Shown in pieces: positions 6,904 to 14,425 of a DNA stretch of 64,000 nucleotides; positions within the stretch are counted from its first letter, which is position 1; every line of letters starts with the position of its first letter. The DNA lies in the NCBI RefSeq assembly GCF_009547075.1, contig NZ_WIPH01000009.1, forward strand, positions 28,404-92,403. Direction: 5' to 3'. Below the pieces are notes generated by a model that worked only from the letters and a program-made list of their open reading frames with translations, did no database searches and was not told where the DNA came from. The translations under genes were made by a program, and so were the position numbers. This DNA is from Gluconobacter aidae. GTDB taxonomy: Bacteria; Pseudomonadota; Alphaproteobacteria; Acetobacterales; Acetobacteraceae.

Positions 6904-9243
6904 GTGATGACTTCTCTCAGACGCTTCAGAAACACGGGTAGGGCGCTCAGCGTCCTGCCCATCTTCCTCACGACAGGAATAGCTCACGCACAGTCGGTCA
7001 CAGGCAATTCGACGTCGGGAAACTCCACTTATGGCGTGACGTGGAACATGCTCGATCCTGGTGATGATTGGGCCGCGACCATGATCAAGTCGGTCTTTCC
7101 GGTGTTCGGGTCGTCCTCGACAACCACCGGCACCGAGGCCACGGTTATCGGAACCATGCTGGGCGATCTGTCCGGCTTCGTCATGGCGTTGGCCATGGCC
7201 TTTGTTTCTTACGTCATGATGATGAACATGCACCGCTCGGCCGAAACGTCGAAGGTGCTTGGATCCAATCAGACGTCCATGAGTATCGTGCGTATGGCCT
7301 TTGGCGCCATCATGATGCTTCCGGTTGCAGGCGGCTTCAGTGCGGGTCAGGCCGCGTTCGTTCAGGGTTCGCTCTGGGGTGTCGGCATGGCGAAGACGGT
7401 CTATTCCTCCGCCGTGCAGGCGATTGGTCCGGACGGAAAAACCATCGCACAGCCCATGGTGCCGGGTACGAAAACCATTGTGGCTGGCCTGATCGCCAAT
7501 GAAATGTGCCGGGATCTGGTCAACCTGGCCTCATCCAATTCGAGCCTTGTGCCAGCCCCGACCGGGAGAACCGTGAAGGCCGTATCCGGCTCCGATCTGG
7601 GTATGATTACCTATCCCTATCAGATGACCACGGGAGACGGGCAGCCGGTCTGCGGTTCTGTCACGATCCAGGCTCCGCGCGCAGCGACGAAGATCCTGGG
7701 GATCACGGTCGATACGGCCGCCATGCAGCAGCAGATTCTGGATAGTGTTCTGGTGGGCGAGATCCGGCCGCAGGTCCAGCAGGTTGCAACCCAGTTCTGG
7801 CAGACCAAGAAGTCCTCCAGTCTGGCCCCGCTCGTGACCCTTATGACGCAGGCGACCAATGATTACACCAGCAAGCTGACCGCCAAGGCTGCCAGTATCC
7901 GCCAGCAGGTTCAGGCAGCCGTCACACAGCGTAGTACCAGCTTTCAGGCGTGGAACAGCGGGACCAACGGAGACGCGGCCAACACCAAGGGCCGTCTGGA
8001 TAGTCTCGGCTGGACAGGTGCGGGCGCCTACTACCTTGAGTTTGCCCGTCTCAATGGGGAAACTATGTCCCTGATGGCGTCAACGCCGACTGTCAGTGCC
8101 CCGACCTATGTTGGACTGGGCGAGGACGTGCACGGAGATATTGCGCCGATGATGCAGTCGATTGGCGCACTTCTCGCCAATATCTCCAATATGGTCGCCA
8201 CGCAGGACGGCATGAATGCTCCAGGCGGAAGCAGTGATCTCTATGCCGGTGTCACGCCGAGCGGTGATGGCGCAGGGGTGCTGTCTCAGGTCGCGCGGTC
8301 TTTGCATCTGAGTGACTACACGCTTCAGACGGTCATGGCGTTCATCGAGCCATCTGGCGCTGAAGGCTATTGGACGGATCCGTTCGGAAACCTCATGGGC
8401 CTCGGGAACTGGATGATCACCACGGCCCTTCTGGTCATGGCATCCGCAGCACTTCTCAGTTCGGACGCAGGATCGGCAGTCACAGCGGCTGGCGCGGCTC
8501 TAACCGGGAATTTCGCGGGGGCTGCTGGCATTGGTGTGGGGCATGTCGTCGTGCAGTTCCTCAGCACGCCAATCCTCACAGGCGCAATGGCGCTTCTGCT
8601 TCCGGGCCTTACACTCGCGTTCGTGCTGCCGATGATCCCTTGGGTGATGTGGATGGCGGGCGTTGCTGGCTGGCTCATTCTGGTGTGCGAAGGCGTGATC
8701 GCTGTCCCGCTCTGGATGCTGGCCCACATGACAATGTCCGGCGAAGGTCTGCATGGGCACGCGAAAGCAGGATATGCCCTGATCTTCAATGTCCTTTTCC
8801 GACCGACCCTGATGCTGTTCGGGCTTTTCCTCGGCTACTTCGTGTTTGATGCCATGTCCTGGCTGATCCACCAGACATTCGGTGTGGCAGCAGGGTTCGT
8901 GCTCTCGCATGGCTGGATCGTGACCAATCTTATTGGTGTCGTCGTCATGCTCGGCATGTACGTCACGGTCCATATCACGCTTGCTCTCATGTGCTTCAGG
9001 CTGATTGCGATCCTCCCTGAGCGGGTTCCTGCCATGATTGGCTTCCATGAAGGGAACCGCGTCGATCTGGATCAGTTTTCTAAGGATGCTGCGGTAATCG
9101 GTATGGCCGGTACTTTGAAAGGAATTGAAAGTTCGCTTGCACCTTCTAAAAAAGGTGAGACGGCAGGTAACTCGAAAAACGGTGGCGCATTGACAAAACA
9201 AGGCTCTAACTTGGTAGATACAACGTTAAGCCGTACCACATGA
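6904..9243 (+). CDS. DotA/TraY-family inner-membrane protein of the type IV secretion system
   Basis: 779 aa. The start is the GTG at 6904 or the adjacent ATG at 6907. A signal peptide covers residues 1-30 (ends GIAHAQ). A first membrane pair lies near residues 80-150 (VMALAMAFVSYVMMM, MAFGAIMMLPVAGGFSAGQ). A long periplasmic loop of about 300 residues follows, then at least five membrane spans between about 490 and 720 (LVMASAALL, LLLPGLTLAFVLPMIPWV, LMLFGLFLGYF, LIGVVVMLGMYV). This split plan and the FVLPMIPWVMWMAGVAGW block fit DotA/TraY. DotA is a large polytopic protein needed for Dot/Icm transfer and for IncI conjugation. It overlaps the next gene by 4 nt. Confidence 0.85.
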   Translation: MMTSLRRFRNTGRALSVLPIFLTTGIAHAQSVTGNSTSGNSTYGVTWNMLDPGDDWAATMIKSVFPVFGSSSTTTGTEATVIGTMLGDLSGFVMALAMAFVSYVMMMNMHRSAETSKVLGSNQTSMSIVRMAFGAIMMLPVAGGFSAGQAAFVQGSLWGVGMAKTVYSSAVQAIGPDGKTIAQPMVPGTKTIVAGLIANEMCRDLVNLASSNSSLVPAPTGRTVKAVSGSDLGMITYPYQMTTGDGQPVCGSVTIQAPRAATKILGITVDTAAMQQQILDSVLVGEIRPQVQQVATQFWQTKKSSSLAPLVTLMTQATNDYTSKLTAKAASIRQQVQAAVTQRSTSFQAWNSGTNGDAANTKGRLDSLGWTGAGAYYLEFARLNGETMSLMASTPTVSAPTYVGLGEDVHGDIAPMMQSIGALLANISNMVATQDGMNAPGGSSDLYAGVTPSGDGAGVLSQVARSLHLSDYTLQTVMAFIEPSGAEGYWTDPFGNLMGLGNWMITTALLVMASAALLSSDAGSAVTAAGAALTGNFAGAAGIGVGHVVVQFLSTPILTGAMALLLPGLTLAFVLPMIPWVMWMAGVAGWLILVCEGVIAVPLWMLAHMTMSGEGLHGHAKAGYALIFNVLFRPTLMLFGLFLGYFVFDAMSWLIHQTFGVAAGFVLSHGWIVTNLIGVVVMLGMYVTVHITLALMCFRLIAILPERVPAMIGFHEGNRVDLDQFSKDAAVIGMAGTLKGIESSLAPSKKGETAGNSKNGGALTKQGSNLVDTTLSRTT

Positions 9244-9674
9244 GGTCTGAAATGTTTGGCAATGATGGAATGAGTGGATGGGCCGGGTACATGCTTGGCC
9301 AAATGTCTGCCGATTCCACGCGTCGCCGACGTGAGGTGGTGGACAATCTACTGCGTCGTCCTTCTGAGAGCTGGCAGGACAAGTACGCAGTTCTGGTAGC
9401 CAAAGCGCAGGAGTTCCTCGACCATATCAAGTGGCAAGAAGGGATTATGAAGGAGCGCAAGGACCAGATTGCGGCTCTTGAAGCAGATCTGGTCCTTGCG
9501 CGCTCTGATTTGGAGCGTCAGCAGTCTTTAACAAACCAGTGGAAAGATTTTGGCGATAAGTCGGAGGCTAACTACGACGAGTTGAAGGCTTGGGCAGATA
9601 AAGCCGAGGCTTCGCTTAAACAATATCGCGCCCTCTACGGTCCTCTTCCAGACGCTCCAAAAAGCAGCTCTTAG
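9240..9674 (+). CDS. Coiled-coil protein after DotA/TraY
   Basis: 144 aa. The ATG at 9240 overlaps the DotA stop; a second ATG at 9252 is also possible. Residues about 60-130 are strongly heptad-like and charged (KDQIAALEADLVLARSDLE), predicted coiled coil. No signal peptide is present. IncI plasmids place an entry-exclusion gene after traY, and that role is possible here by position only. The stop codon TAG overlaps an AGTCGCA motif. Confidence 0.65.
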   Translation: MRSEMFGNDGMSGWAGYMLGQMSADSTRRRREVVDNLLRRPSESWQDKYAVLVAKAQEFLDHIKWQEGIMKERKDQIAALEADLVLARSDLERQQSLTNQWKDFGDKSEANYDELKAWADKAEASLKQYRALYGPLPDAPKSSS

Positions 9675-9719
9675 TCGCATCTCAGCCCAATAGGGTCTCC
9701 TTAATTCTTCAGGAGACCC
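9670..9719 (+). promoter_or_regulatory. AGTCGCA-type leader with 9-bp SD-sequestering hairpin
   Basis: CTTAGTCGCAT at 9670-9680 overlaps the previous stop. GGGTCTCCT (9693-9701) pairs perfectly with AGGAGACCC (9711-9719) around a 9-nt loop. The 3' arm contains the SD AGGAG, 7 nt before the ATG at 9723. It is the strongest example of the leader design. Confidence 0.65.
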
Positions 9720-9722
9720 ATT

Positions 9723-10736
9723 ATGCGTTCTCGTACCTCTCTTTATCTCGCCGGATCTTTGTTCCTGGCAGCACCGGCAATGGCGCAGACCCAATGCGCC
9801 GTTCCTTCCCCGCCTGCCCAAACATCAGCACCTCAAAAGGCCGCTTCGCTCGGGCCTCAGCCGACTGACGCGATCCAGCGGCTGGTGCAGGCAGGCAGCG
9901 AGATCCTGTGGGCAGAGCCACAGCACGGCCTCCAGACTGGCGTTGCTCACGGCGATAACCAGCTTCTTGTGTTCTTCACACCGGAAAATCACAGCTTCAT
10001 TATTGGCGGGACGCTCATTCCCGTCCCCTATGATCGCCTCCACGAGCTGATGGGCAAGCGGGCGACAGATCTTGAGGTCTGGCGCGGTACCAGAGGCATG
10101 TTTGTGCGCAATGGCGACCGTTTCCAGGTTGTCTATGCGACGCCAGACGGTCAGGCCGCGATTGCGGGTACAATATGGGATACCGCGGGTAAAAACGTCA
10201 CAAGGCAGCAGATCCGCTATATTCCCGGGGCAGTCCCCACGGTTCGGATTGACGTCCCGGGAGGCGGAAAGGCCCCGTCCGGTTCGTTGTCCGAGCAGAT
10301 CTATGCTGGTGTGATCGGCCAGAAAGGCGCGCCGGAAGTGATCATGTTCATTGATCCGCGCTGCACGTTCTCGATCCGGGCCATGCAGCTCCTTCAGCCC
10401 GCCGTTGATAGCGGCAAGCTGCGTCTAAGGGTCGTACCGCTTTCGCTCCTGGATTATGAGGATGGCGGCGCAAGTACGCGTTACGCCAAGGCCATGACTT
10501 CGCTGCCTGCGGATGCCAGTATGGTTCAAGCCTGGACGTCTGGCGGCCTCTCGAATGTGCTGGATCAACCGTCTCCTGAAGCGCAGTCCCGACTTGATGC
10601 AAACATGGCAGCCGCCAAAGCGGTGTCGCTGACAGGCACACCGACCTTTTTCTGGAAGCATCATGATGGGTCTCTGGGGCGTCTCGACGGCGTGCCTCCA
10701 GATCTGAACAAGTTCCTGACGGATGTCAGCCAGTGA
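9723..10736 (+). CDS. Periplasmic DsbC/DsbG-like thioredoxin-fold protein with CxxS active site
   Basis: 337 aa. A signal peptide ends AMAQ (about residue 22). The last 130 residues are thioredoxin-fold: a VIMFIDPRC strand-turn leads to the active-site position C214-T-F-S217, and a TGTPTFF cis-proline loop lies near residue 306. DsbC and DsbG carry CxxC; here the second cysteine is serine, so simple dithiol oxidation is not possible. A monothiol isomerase or a chaperone role is likelier. An N-terminal domain of about 180 residues precedes, as in DsbC-type dimerisation arms. It lies in the transfer operon beside a cysteine-rich exported protein. The stop overlaps the next GTG (GTGA). Confidence 0.75.
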   Translation: MRSRTSLYLAGSLFLAAPAMAQTQCAVPSPPAQTSAPQKAASLGPQPTDAIQRLVQAGSEILWAEPQHGLQTGVAHGDNQLLVFFTPENHSFIIGGTLIPVPYDRLHELMGKRATDLEVWRGTRGMFVRNGDRFQVVYATPDGQAAIAGTIWDTAGKNVTRQQIRYIPGAVPTVRIDVPGGGKAPSGSLSEQIYAGVIGQKGAPEVIMFIDPRCTFSIRAMQLLQPAVDSGKLRLRVVPLSLLDYEDGGASTRYAKAMTSLPADASMVQAWTSGGLSNVLDQPSPEAQSRLDANMAAAKAVSLTGTPTFFWKHHDGSLGRLDGVPPDLNKFLTDVSQ

Positions 10737-11260
10737 GTGGGGCGAACGAAAAGAAGGGAGTCCTGGCCAAAACAGGCCGGGCAGCCCGATTTGTCGTAGG
10801 CTCTCCATCCGTTGCGGTTGGGGCCGCGAGTATTCGGGATGGCTACAGTCTGCTTCGGACACTGTGGGGCATTGTCCGAAGAAAGCCTGAAGCGGAAGAC
10901 GGGTTTCGCGTTGATGATTCGGGCCGCATCGACATTGTTGCGACGGCAGAAGTGTACGATGTCAGTCCGGCAGCGGTAGAGATCTATCTCCAGAACCAGC
11001 AGGCCAGGACGTATCAACGCGCCTGGGCCGCAGCCCTCATCGGGGCTTGCCTTCTTGCAGCGTGGATCATTGTCGGCCTCAGCGGGTTATGGCGGAGTCA
11101 GACGCTTGTGACTGCGATCGAGATGATGCCGTTCTGGTTCGCCCTGGGGCTCTATATTCTGCAGAATGGGTGGATGAACTGGCAGTTTCGTCAGCGGAGG
11201 AAGGCCGGGATGCTGGCCTATATTAGAGAGGCCGACTCCCTTTTTCCTCGACGGTCCTGA
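10733..11260 (+). CDS. Membrane protein of the transfer operon (possibly TraX-like)
   Basis: 175 aa from a GTG overlapping the previous stop. It has two membrane spans (about residues 100-120, WAAALIGACLLAAWIIVGL, and 132-152, MPFWFALGLYILQNGW) with a soluble N-terminal hundred residues containing RIDIVATAEVYDVS, and a basic C-terminal tail. It is the last gene of the operon, with a strong terminator 9 nt after the stop. IncI plasmids encode a small membrane protein, TraX, beside TraY. The size and place fit loosely, but sequence kinship could not be judged. Confidence 0.65.
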   Translation: MSGANEKKGVLAKTGRAARFVVGSPSVAVGAASIRDGYSLLRTLWGIVRRKPEAEDGFRVDDSGRIDIVATAEVYDVSPAAVEIYLQNQQARTYQRAWAAALIGACLLAAWIIVGLSGLWRSQTLVTAIEMMPFWFALGLYILQNGWMNWQFRQRRKAGMLAYIREADSLFPRRS

Positions 11261-11268
11261 AGCAGGTA

Positions 11269-11295
11269 GCGGCCCCAGAGGGCCGCTTTTCTTTT
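11269..11295 (+). terminator. Rho-independent terminator of the transfer operon
   Basis: GCGGCCC (11269-11275) pairs with GGGCCGC (11280-11286) around a CAGA loop, followed by TTTTCTTTT. It closes the plus-strand operon and overlaps the stop of the convergent lipoprotein gene. Confidence 0.9.
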
Positions 11296-11593
11296 AGAAG
11301 GTTCCGGGCGGGTGTGTGGAGTTGTTGTTGGGGCCACCGACGGCCCAGGCCGCGTGCTCATAGTCTTCACGGCCTCCCGAATTGCGGGGATCTTCCACCT
11401 TTACGATATGACCTTGCCGATCAAAGACGGGGGGTGCCCAGACGGCTCTGGATGACCCGTAAGCCGCCCCTGGCTCGTAGCGAGCATGTTTAAGTGGAGG
11501 TGGCTTGGGACCATGGCCATGATCGGCCGAGACGTTGCCTGAGCAGGCCGCCAAAGCAAAAAGGGTGATTACAGGGAGGAAATGCAGTTTCAT
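11294..11593 (-). CDS. Small outer-membrane-type lipoprotein
   Basis: 99 aa. The N terminus has a basic residue, a hydrophobic stretch and the lipobox LAAC at residues 14-17, so the mature protein would be lipid-anchored at Cys17. The rest is His-, Pro- and Gly-rich (HGHGPKPPP) and likely extended. No domain recognised. It is convergent to the transfer operon and carries its own AGTCGCAGAT leader, so it seems co-regulated with it. Small lipoproteins beside transfer genes often act in surface exclusion or pilus assembly; that is only an analogy here. Confidence 0.75.
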   Translation of the reverse strand: MKLHFLPVITLFALAACSGNVSADHGHGPKPPPLKHARYEPGAAYGSSRAVWAPPVFDRQGHIVKVEDPRNSGGREDYEHAAWAVGGPNNNSTHPPGTF

Positions 11594-11596
11594 TGA

Positions 11597-11644
11597 CCAG
11601 TCTCCGTTTCGATGTCACGAAGACTGGCACGCTCATCTGCGACT
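11597..11644 (-). promoter_or_regulatory. AGTCGCAGAT motif (copy 3) and SD-overlapping hairpin
   Basis: The exact motif is at 11635-11644 on the minus strand. CCAGTCT (11627-11621 in the minus sense) pairs with AGACTGG (11603-11597), a 7-bp stem with a 17-nt loop. The SD GGAGA overlaps the 3' arm and lies 8 nt before the lipoprotein ATG. Confidence 0.6.
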
Positions 11645-11661
11645 AAGACGAGAAACGCAGC

Positions 11662-12009
11662 TCAAGCTTTGAAATCGAAGATTGATTCTTTATGAGCGAC
11701 GCAGAGCTCTCCGGCCCTACCAGATTCAAACGCACTGAATTTCTTCAGACATTCGCCTTTGAGTTTGAGAAATACGGTATCGACACAATCCAGATTTTTG
11801 AGCTTACTCACATGGCGCTCACACTCTTCGACTTGACTAACGTAGTCGTTTATCAAAGTAGACGAGGTAAAGGTCATTCCAGACATAATGGCGAGAGTGT
11901 GAATAACGCTATCAACACAAGATTGTGTTCGAGCGCAAAAGGATAATGCATCGAAGCTATTAATTAGAGAACCTGACTGATTACTCTCTTGCCTTACAAC
12001 CGAACCCAT
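11662..12009 (-). CDS. Hypothetical cysteine-rich small protein
   Basis: 115 aa with six cysteines in CARTQSC, ECERH, LDCVD, GECLKK and LCVAH contexts, mostly in amphipathic helices, reminiscent of disulfide-linked helical hairpins. There is no signal peptide. A weak SD (AAGGTG) precedes the ATG. The sequence is lower in GC than its neighbours. A plus-strand frame (11692-11946) overlaps it and is less protein-like. Not recognised, and it may not be expressed. Confidence 0.4.
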   Translation of the reverse strand: MGSVVRQESNQSGSLINSFDALSFCARTQSCVDSVIHTLAIMSGMTFTSSTLINDYVSQVEECERHVSKLKNLDCVDTVFLKLKGECLKKFSAFESGRAGELCVAHKESIFDFKA

Positions 12010-12234
12010 CCGACACCTTTACAACTACTAGACGAACCCAAGGCCAGATCGTACCAGAGTTCTGGATACAGTCTCTTTATGGACTTTATCTGCTCTCTCT
12101 TCCTTTTCGCTCTAGCACGGGCGGACGCAAAGAAAAAAGGTTTCCTTAACGAATTGTGAAAAAAAATTACGGAAGGCCGCTTTTGTTCTCATCACTCCCT
12201 TGCGAGCGTGGAATAGACTCATGTTACAGATGAA

Positions 12235-12310
12235 AGTCGCAGATCCTTGTGGCGATGTTTCAGCGGCCGGGAGACTCTTAAAAGGGCCTTTCTTTCTCGC
12301 TACAGGAGAA
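12235..12310 (+). promoter_or_regulatory. AGTCGCAGAT motif (copy 4) with orphan SD hairpin
   Basis: The exact motif is at 12235-12244. Further on, TTCTC (12294-12298) pairs with GAGAA (12306-12310), whose arm includes an AGGAG. No ATG, GTG or TTG follows at normal spacing (an ATA lies 5 nt after), and stops follow soon. It looks like a leader whose gene has decayed, or an RNA acting alone. Confidence 0.4.
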
Positions 12311-12422
12311 GCATAAAGGCAAATCGCCTATTTGGGCTTGAAGAAGGAATTGTTTGAGTGAGTTAGCCAGAGCCCAGATACGTTTAAGGCCCCGCTTTCA
12401 CGAGGCCCTAGAACGTAGTCCC

Positions 12423-12512
12423 ATCGGTCGCCAAACCGATTGAACTGGATTGAAATTTCACGGCTGAATTTTCAATCCTACATTTCAGCTTCGAATGCAA
12501 GAGTTTCTTGCA
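12423..12512. promoter_or_regulatory. Three consecutive stem-loops upstream of repC
   Basis: ATCGGT/ACCGAT (12423-12440), GGATTGAAA/TTTCAATCC (12447-12478, 9 bp with an inner TTCA/TGAA stem) and TGCAAGA/TCTTGCA (12496-12512, 3-nt loop) lie 70-160 nt before the repC start. repABC-type plasmids control repC with a small counter-transcribed RNA and leader folding just upstream. This cluster is a candidate for that role, by position and structure only. Confidence 0.45.
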
Positions 12513-12582
12513 AACGGGAGGGGCTTGTTTGAAGGGTTAGAGAGCAGGGCTTCGGAAATCCCGAAATCCTGAGAAGTTTTCC

Positions 12583-13827
12583 ATGACCTATTCGCTTTCG
12601 CATGACCCCCATCAGGCCGGGGTGAGACGCATTACCCCGGCCATGATCCTGGCTGAAATGCAGTGTGAGGCCCTGCCCCGCAGCGGTGCCACCAAGGCCC
12701 AGATCCTCAGCGCGTTGCATACGGAGCCCCGGGCGCTTGGCCTTCAGCCGCGCCAGTCCGATCTGCTGGGCTTTCTGATCAGCCGCACCAAGCCGGTGGA
12801 TTGGGAAGATGACAATCTTACCATCTGCTCTGTGCGCAATCGCGACATCTGCGAGCGGTTCGGGATCGAGAGATCCACGGTCAAGCGCTGGCTTCGCGGC
12901 CTCAGCGAATTGGGCTGGATTATCATGCGCGATAGTCCGAATCAGCAGCGCTGGTTAAGGCGCGACGGCCGCAATGGTGCGATCCTGGAGGGATACGGGT
13001 TCGATCTGTCGCCGCTGTCTCGGCGCTACGACGAAATGCTCCAACGCGTTGAGGCCTTCAGAGAGCGGGAACGCGAAGGGAAGCGTCTGCATAAGAGAGC
13101 CATGGTCTTAGGTCGCCGCATTACGGCCCTTTGTGCCACGGCCCTGGAGACGACGGCTGACAGGCCGACGGTCATGAGCATCCAGCAGAACGGGCATCAG
13201 CTCCTGGCGCTGCGTGGCAATGACCACGACCTGGACATCCTGTCGCCGCTGGTTGAGCAGATGGAGGCTTTGGTCGAGCGTCTGGAGGCCATGATTGCAG
13301 GGGCAGACCCTGTGGAAATGGACCCCATGGGGCGCACTGATGGGCCCCATAATACTGATACAAACCCAAATACTATAACTAAAGTTACTGTAAGCGGAGC
13401 CGGCTGCGCCGGCGTTGGCATAGAGGAAGAAGTAGTTGGGTCTGACAGTGCCTCCCGTTTCAAGGCCTCACCGCTTCGGGGCTTTAAGGCCGGACCGAAC
13501 TTCCTTCTTCAGCTCGTCCCGGATCTGCGCGATCTCTGCTCCAGCAGTCGCCCACATGAGGCCGAGCTGATCGAGGCCGTCGAGATGCTGACAGGTTCTC
13601 TGGGAATTTCCTCTCATGCCTGGCGTCAGGCGTGCAGCGTCATGGGCCGATACGAGGCCGCCGTCGCCGTCTGTGTGATTTCCGCGAAGTCCCGAAAAGG
13701 GAAAGTGCGGTCCGCTGGTGGCCTGCTTCGGGCCATGATCGAACGCCACCTGGACGGAACGCTTGCTCTGGACCGGACCCTCTATGGGCTGGCCTCGGAT
13801 CTTTCGACCGACCGAACCTACCATTGA
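12583..13827 (+). CDS. repC: RepC-family plasmid replication initiator
   Basis: 414 aa, close to the usual RepC length. The N-terminal half has winged-helix character: residues about 45-130 with CSVRNRDICERFGIERSTV, a clear HTH, and VKRWLRGLSELGWIIM. A variable charged linker lies at about 235-300, and a C-terminal helical domain follows (about 310-400, RSAGGLLRAMIERH, a typical RepC ending). RepC binds and opens the origin to start plasmid replication. In repABC plasmids it follows repA and repB. Here no partition genes adjoin it; parA is 22 kb away and a ParB-like gene 36 kb away. The name rests on domain plan. Confidence 0.85.
   Translation: MTYSLSHDPHQAGVRRITPAMILAEMQCEALPRSGATKAQILSALHTEPRALGLQPRQSDLLGFLISRTKPVDWEDDNLTICSVRNRDICERFGIERSTVKRWLRGLSELGWIIMRDSPNQQRWLRRDGRNGAILEGYGFDLSPLSRRYDEMLQRVEAFREREREGKRLHKRAMVLGRRITALCATALETTADRPTVMSIQQNGHQLLALRGNDHDLDILSPLVEQMEALVERLEAMIAGADPVEMDPMGRTDGPHNTDTNPNTITKVTVSGAGCAGVGIEEEVVGSDSASRFKASPLRGFKAGPNFLLQLVPDLRDLCSSSRPHEAELIEAVEMLTGSLGISSHAWRQACSVMGRYEAAVAVCVISAKSRKGKVRSAGGLLRAMIERHLDGTLALDRTLYGLASDLSTDRTYH
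13345..13395. other. AT-rich stretch inside repC, candidate replication origin
   Basis: About 50 bp of markedly AT-rich sequence in an otherwise GC-rich gene, coding for a low-complexity Asn/Thr linker (NTDTNPNTITK). In repABC-family plasmids the replication origin has been placed in an AT-rich segment within repC. This is the only such segment here. Confidence 0.45.
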
Positions 13828-13833
13828 GGCATC

Positions 13834-13843
13834 AGTCGCAGAT
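13834..13843 (+). promoter_or_regulatory. AGTCGCAGAT leader motif, copy 5
   Basis: Exact motif 6 nt after the repC stop and 36 nt before the next ATG. No hairpin covering the AAAGGAGAA ribosome site was found here, unlike the other copies. Confidence 0.55.
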
Positions 13844-13879
13844 TGAGCCTGCAGAATGGGCGAGTGAAAGGAGAACTGT

Positions 13880-14164
13880 ATGTTGGCACATGAAGAACAG
13901 GACACAGCATCTGCTGAAACCACCGTTCAGACCGGAGGAATTGCAGCGGATCGCCTGAGATCCATCATTGAGCGGGTTGAACGCCTGGAAGAAGAACGAA
14001 AGGCGTTGGCTGGAGATATCAAGGACATCTTCAGCGAAGCCAAGTCGGCCGGGTTCGACGTCAAGATCATTAAGCAGATCCTGAAGCTTCGGAAAATGGA
14101 GCCTGCCCAGGTTGAGGAACAGGAAACCCTTCTGGACATCTATCGTCGTGCTCTGGGAATGTGA
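13880..14164 (+). CDS. GapR-like (DUF2312) DNA-binding protein
   Basis: 94 aa. Residues about 22-92 (AADRLRSIIERVERLEEERK, FSEAKSAGFDVKIIKQILKL, LLDIYRRALG) match the DUF2312/GapR family nearly end to end. GapR is a small coiled-coil protein of Alphaproteobacteria that clamps overtwisted, AT-rich DNA ahead of replication forks and helps chromosome dynamics. A plasmid copy directly after repC suggests a role in plasmid replication or segregation. The SD AAAGGAGAA lies 7 nt before the ATG, and the acidic N-terminal tail of about 20 residues is extra. Confidence 0.9.
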   Translation: MLAHEEQDTASAETTVQTGGIAADRLRSIIERVERLEEERKALAGDIKDIFSEAKSAGFDVKIIKQILKLRKMEPAQVEEQETLLDIYRRALGM

Positions 14165-14170
14165 CTTACT

Positions 14171-14193
14171 GGTGTGTCCATTGCGGACACACC
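14171..14193 (+). other. Nine-bp perfect hairpin after the GapR-like gene
   Basis: GGTGTGTCC pairs with GGACACACC around ATTGC. No T-run follows; instead AAAGGAGAA, a ribosome-site-like sequence, starts 3 nt later. It may be an attenuator or mRNA-stability stem rather than a terminator. Confidence 0.5.
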
Positions 14194-14209
14194 TTAAAGG
14201 AGAAGCCAG

Positions 14210-14425
14210 ATTTCCACGCCAGCAATGACGGCAATGTCCTACCGTGTGGCCATGGTATCCGGGATTGTTGGGATCAGTCTGATCTTGGCCGGATATGCAC
14301 GGGTGAAATATCTGCGGTCTAGCCCATCTCCATCAGGCCTGTCGTCTGCGGCGGTTGAGAGGCTTCTTCTCATTGTTTTCTGCGGTACGCTCGTCAACAT
14401 CACCGTCGCTTTCCTCACTCTCTGA
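14210..14425 (+). CDS. Putative small two-span membrane protein, possible ATT start
   Basis: 71 codons from an ATT at 14210, or 66 from the ATG at 14225. The only good SD (AAGGAG, 14197-14202) lies 7 nt before the ATT and too far from the ATG, so a rare ATT start is plausible. Two hydrophobic segments are seen (VSGIVGISLILAGYA and LLLIVFCGTLVNITVAFL). The last 90 nt overlap, antisense, the 3' end of the resolvase gene, which weakens the case. Unknown function. Confidence 0.4.
   Translation: MSTPAMTAMSYRVAMVSGIVGISLILAGYARVKYLRSSPSPSGLSSAAVERLLLIVFCGTLVNITVAFLTL

Larger units (their letters stand above)
12010..12582. other. 573-bp non-coding stretch upstream of repC
   Basis: No convincing gene. 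It holds a leader-like block with an exact AGTCGCAGAT motif but no start codon (12235-12310) and a cluster of three hairpins near repC (12423-12512). Composition is more AT-rich than flanking genes. It is a natural place for replication-control RNA or a promoter for repC. Confidence 0.6.

Noticed and set aside
11692..11946. 84-aa plus-strand frame
   Set aside because: It overlaps the more protein-like cysteine-rich minus-strand frame and has no SD.
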